The notes beneath the pieces are model-generated. The model was not told the origin of the DNA. It saw only the letters and a program-made list of their open reading frames with translations, and did not search any database. DNA of 7,730 nt. It comes from Myxococcales bacterium (GTDB taxonomy: Bacteria > Myxococcota_A > Polyangia > Polyangiales > Houyiibacteriaceae). The stretch spans positions 2,687,304 through 2,695,033 of the forward strand of contig CP070650.1 in the NCBI GenBank assembly GCA_020354595.1. The letters run 5' to 3'. A program made the translations under genes and the position numbers. This document shows, piece after piece, positions 6,592 to 7,730 of the stretch. How positions within the stretch are numbered: position 1 is the stretch's first letter; each line of letters begins with the position of its first letter.

Positions 6592-7730
6592 ATGAACGTG
6601 GTCTGCAATTGGACAAGCCGGGTCGCGGCCGTGGTGGCCGCGCTGGTCGCAGTACTCTGCCCGGAGGTGGCGCTCGCTGAAGTCGTCACCCTCGAGGAGC
6701 TCGAAGAGATAGCGCTCCGAAACCAAGCGCGCTGGGAAGCGGTCGAGGCGACGACGACCCAAGCGGAAGCGGAAGTCAGAGCGGAACGAGCGCGCAAGAT
6801 GCCTTCATTTTGGATGAACATCATGAGCGTGGTCGCGCCCGGCTCCGACATCGAGCGCGTTTTCACGACCGACGGTCGTGAAGTCAACGTCCGGGCGTCT
6901 CCCACCGTCGGCGAGCGGACCGCGTTTCGCCCGAACGTTCGGTACGAAGGCACGATCGACATGCGCGCGCCCATCTATGACGGGCAGACTCGCGCATCCC
7001 TCAAGGCCGCCCAGGCCTACCGGGCCGCCACGTTGGCGAACGCAAACGCATCACGCGAAACGGTGCTCGCGATGGTTCGAGCCGCGTATCTAGATTGGCT
7101 TGCGACCCACTTGGACCACGGTTTTGCGCTCACCTCCGCGAACGCGGCCAAGGAGCAACGCGAGCGAACGGCTGCGCGGGTGAGCGATGGAGATCGGCCC
7201 GTCGCGGAGCTCGACACGGCGCTATATCAGGAGCTGCAAGCCGAGCTCCTTGCATCGGATGCGGCCGCGCGACTCGATGCGGCGCGCCGCCTGCTCGAGT
7301 CTGCCGTCGGCAGCGAGCTTCTGCCCGGGTCCGAGCCCGACGTGGCCTTGCTCACAATCGAATCCGACGGCGACGAGGCGCACGAGAAGTGGGAGATCCA
7401 GGCACTCGAGCTCAAGCGCGACGCCGCGAGCCAGGAGGCGGAGATGTACCGCAAGGCGCGCGTACCGGTGCTCGCGGTGATCGGCCAGACGGGTTTGGCG
7501 GGTGTCAACGATCGCGTCTTCCCGATGTATCGGCTCGGCCTCAATCTATCGGTTCCACTGTGGGATGGCGGCCGGGCTACTTCGCTCGCGCATGCAGCAG
7601 ACGCTCGGGCAATCGAGCTAGACGCCTTGGCGCGTGACGCGCGGCTCGAACGGATGGACGCACAAGGCCAAGCGCTGATCGAACGGAAGAACGCAGAGAA
7701 GCAACTATTGCTTGCCAACAGTCTCGTCTA
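6592..7730 (+). CDS. TolC-like outer membrane efflux protein, 3'-truncated by window edge
   Basis: Outer-membrane channel of the pump; proteins of this family form a trimer with a beta-barrel and a long periplasmic alpha-helical tunnel. The first 379 residues are visible. A Sec signal peptide spans about 1-29, with a hydrophobic run of Ala and Val and a likely cut after ALA (27-29) before EVVTLEELEEIAL. Cys23 is not in a good lipobox. The family's two structural repeats show as similar strand-to-helix joints, APIYDGQTRASLKAA at 126-140 and VPLWDGGRATSLAHA at 321-335, each followed by a long Ala/Arg/Glu-rich helix. The second is the typical PLFDGG-type motif. The helix at about 150-240 is strongly coiled-coil-like. 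No stop occurs before the window ends at a partial codon, TA. Typical members are 420-480 residues, so 40-100 residues are probably missing. It starts 8 bases after the permease stop. Confidence 0.88.
   Translation, partial: MNVVCNWTSRVAAVVAALVAVLCPEVALAEVVTLEELEEIALRNQARWEAVEATTTQAEAEVRAERARKMPSFWMNIMSVVAPGSDIERVFTTDGREVNVRASPTVGERTAFRPNVRYEGTIDMRAPIYDGQTRASLKAAQAYRAATLANANASRETVLAMVRAAYLDWLATHLDHGFALTSANAAKEQRERTAARVSDGDRPVAELDTALYQELQAELLASDAAARLDAARRLLESAVGSELLPGSEPDVALLTIESDGDEAHEKWEIQALELKRDAASQEAEMYRKARVPVLAVIGQTGLAGVNDRVFPMYRLGLNLSVPLWDGGRATSLAHAADARAIELDALARDARLERMDAQGQALIERKNAEKQLLLANSLV

Noticed and set aside
6592..6663. Possible lipoprotein signal at Cys23 of the TolC-like protein
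   Set aside because: The residue before the Cys is Leu, not Gly, Ala or Ser, and a better signal peptidase I site (ALA before EVV) follows.
7095..7637. Plus-strand 180-residue frame and minus-strand 163-residue frame (7227-7718) over the end of the window
   Set aside because: Both are low-complexity frames rich in Arg, Ala or Ser. The frame starting at 6592 has a signal peptide and outer-membrane efflux repeats and runs unbroken to the window end.

Overview
The window looks like a GC-rich chromosomal segment from a Gram-negative bacterium. An outer-membrane channel protein and a periplasmic adaptor require two membranes, and the protein sequences are proteobacterial in character. A deltaproteobacterial or Myxococcota-like lineage, or an uncultured relative, would fit, but no single marker fixes the taxon. 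No tRNA, rRNA, CRISPR array, transposase, integrase or attachment site was seen. Coding density is very high: the only gaps are 89, 49 and 8 bases long.

Layout. (1) Positions 2-1744, plus strand: most of an elongation factor G cut at its 5' end by the window edge. It belongs to the second-copy EF-G 2 (FusA2) type and has no tuf or ribosomal-protein gene after it. (2) Positions 1745-1833: a short G-rich gap between convergent genes. (3) Positions 1834-3417, minus strand: a complete acyl-CoA synthetase of the AMP-forming adenylate family. (4) Positions 3418-3466: a very short divergent intergenic region that must hold 5' signals for both neighbours. (5) Positions 3467-7730, plus strand: a four-gene cluster encoding a tripartite ABC efflux system, in the order periplasmic adaptor, ATPase, FtsX/MacB-type permease, TolC-like outer-membrane protein. 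The last gene runs off the window.

The four pump genes overlap or almost touch (ATGA overlap, 17-base overlap, 8-base gap), so they are very probably one translationally coupled operon. Together they would form a MacAB-TolC-like machine. The ATPase and permease (separate polypeptides here, fused in E. coli MacB) drive the cycle at the inner membrane, the adaptor bridges the periplasm, and the TolC-like trimer opens the outer membrane. The adaptor carries the Arg-Leu-Ser hairpin-tip pattern that docks TolC-type channels. The substrate cannot be read from the sequence.

The window is mostly ordinary. The points most worth a second look are the EF-G subtype and its context, the clustered CTAG motifs with no visible Shine-Dalgarno sequence in the divergent region, and the pairing of an acyl-CoA ligase with an export pump. 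I see no convincing previously undescribed system.
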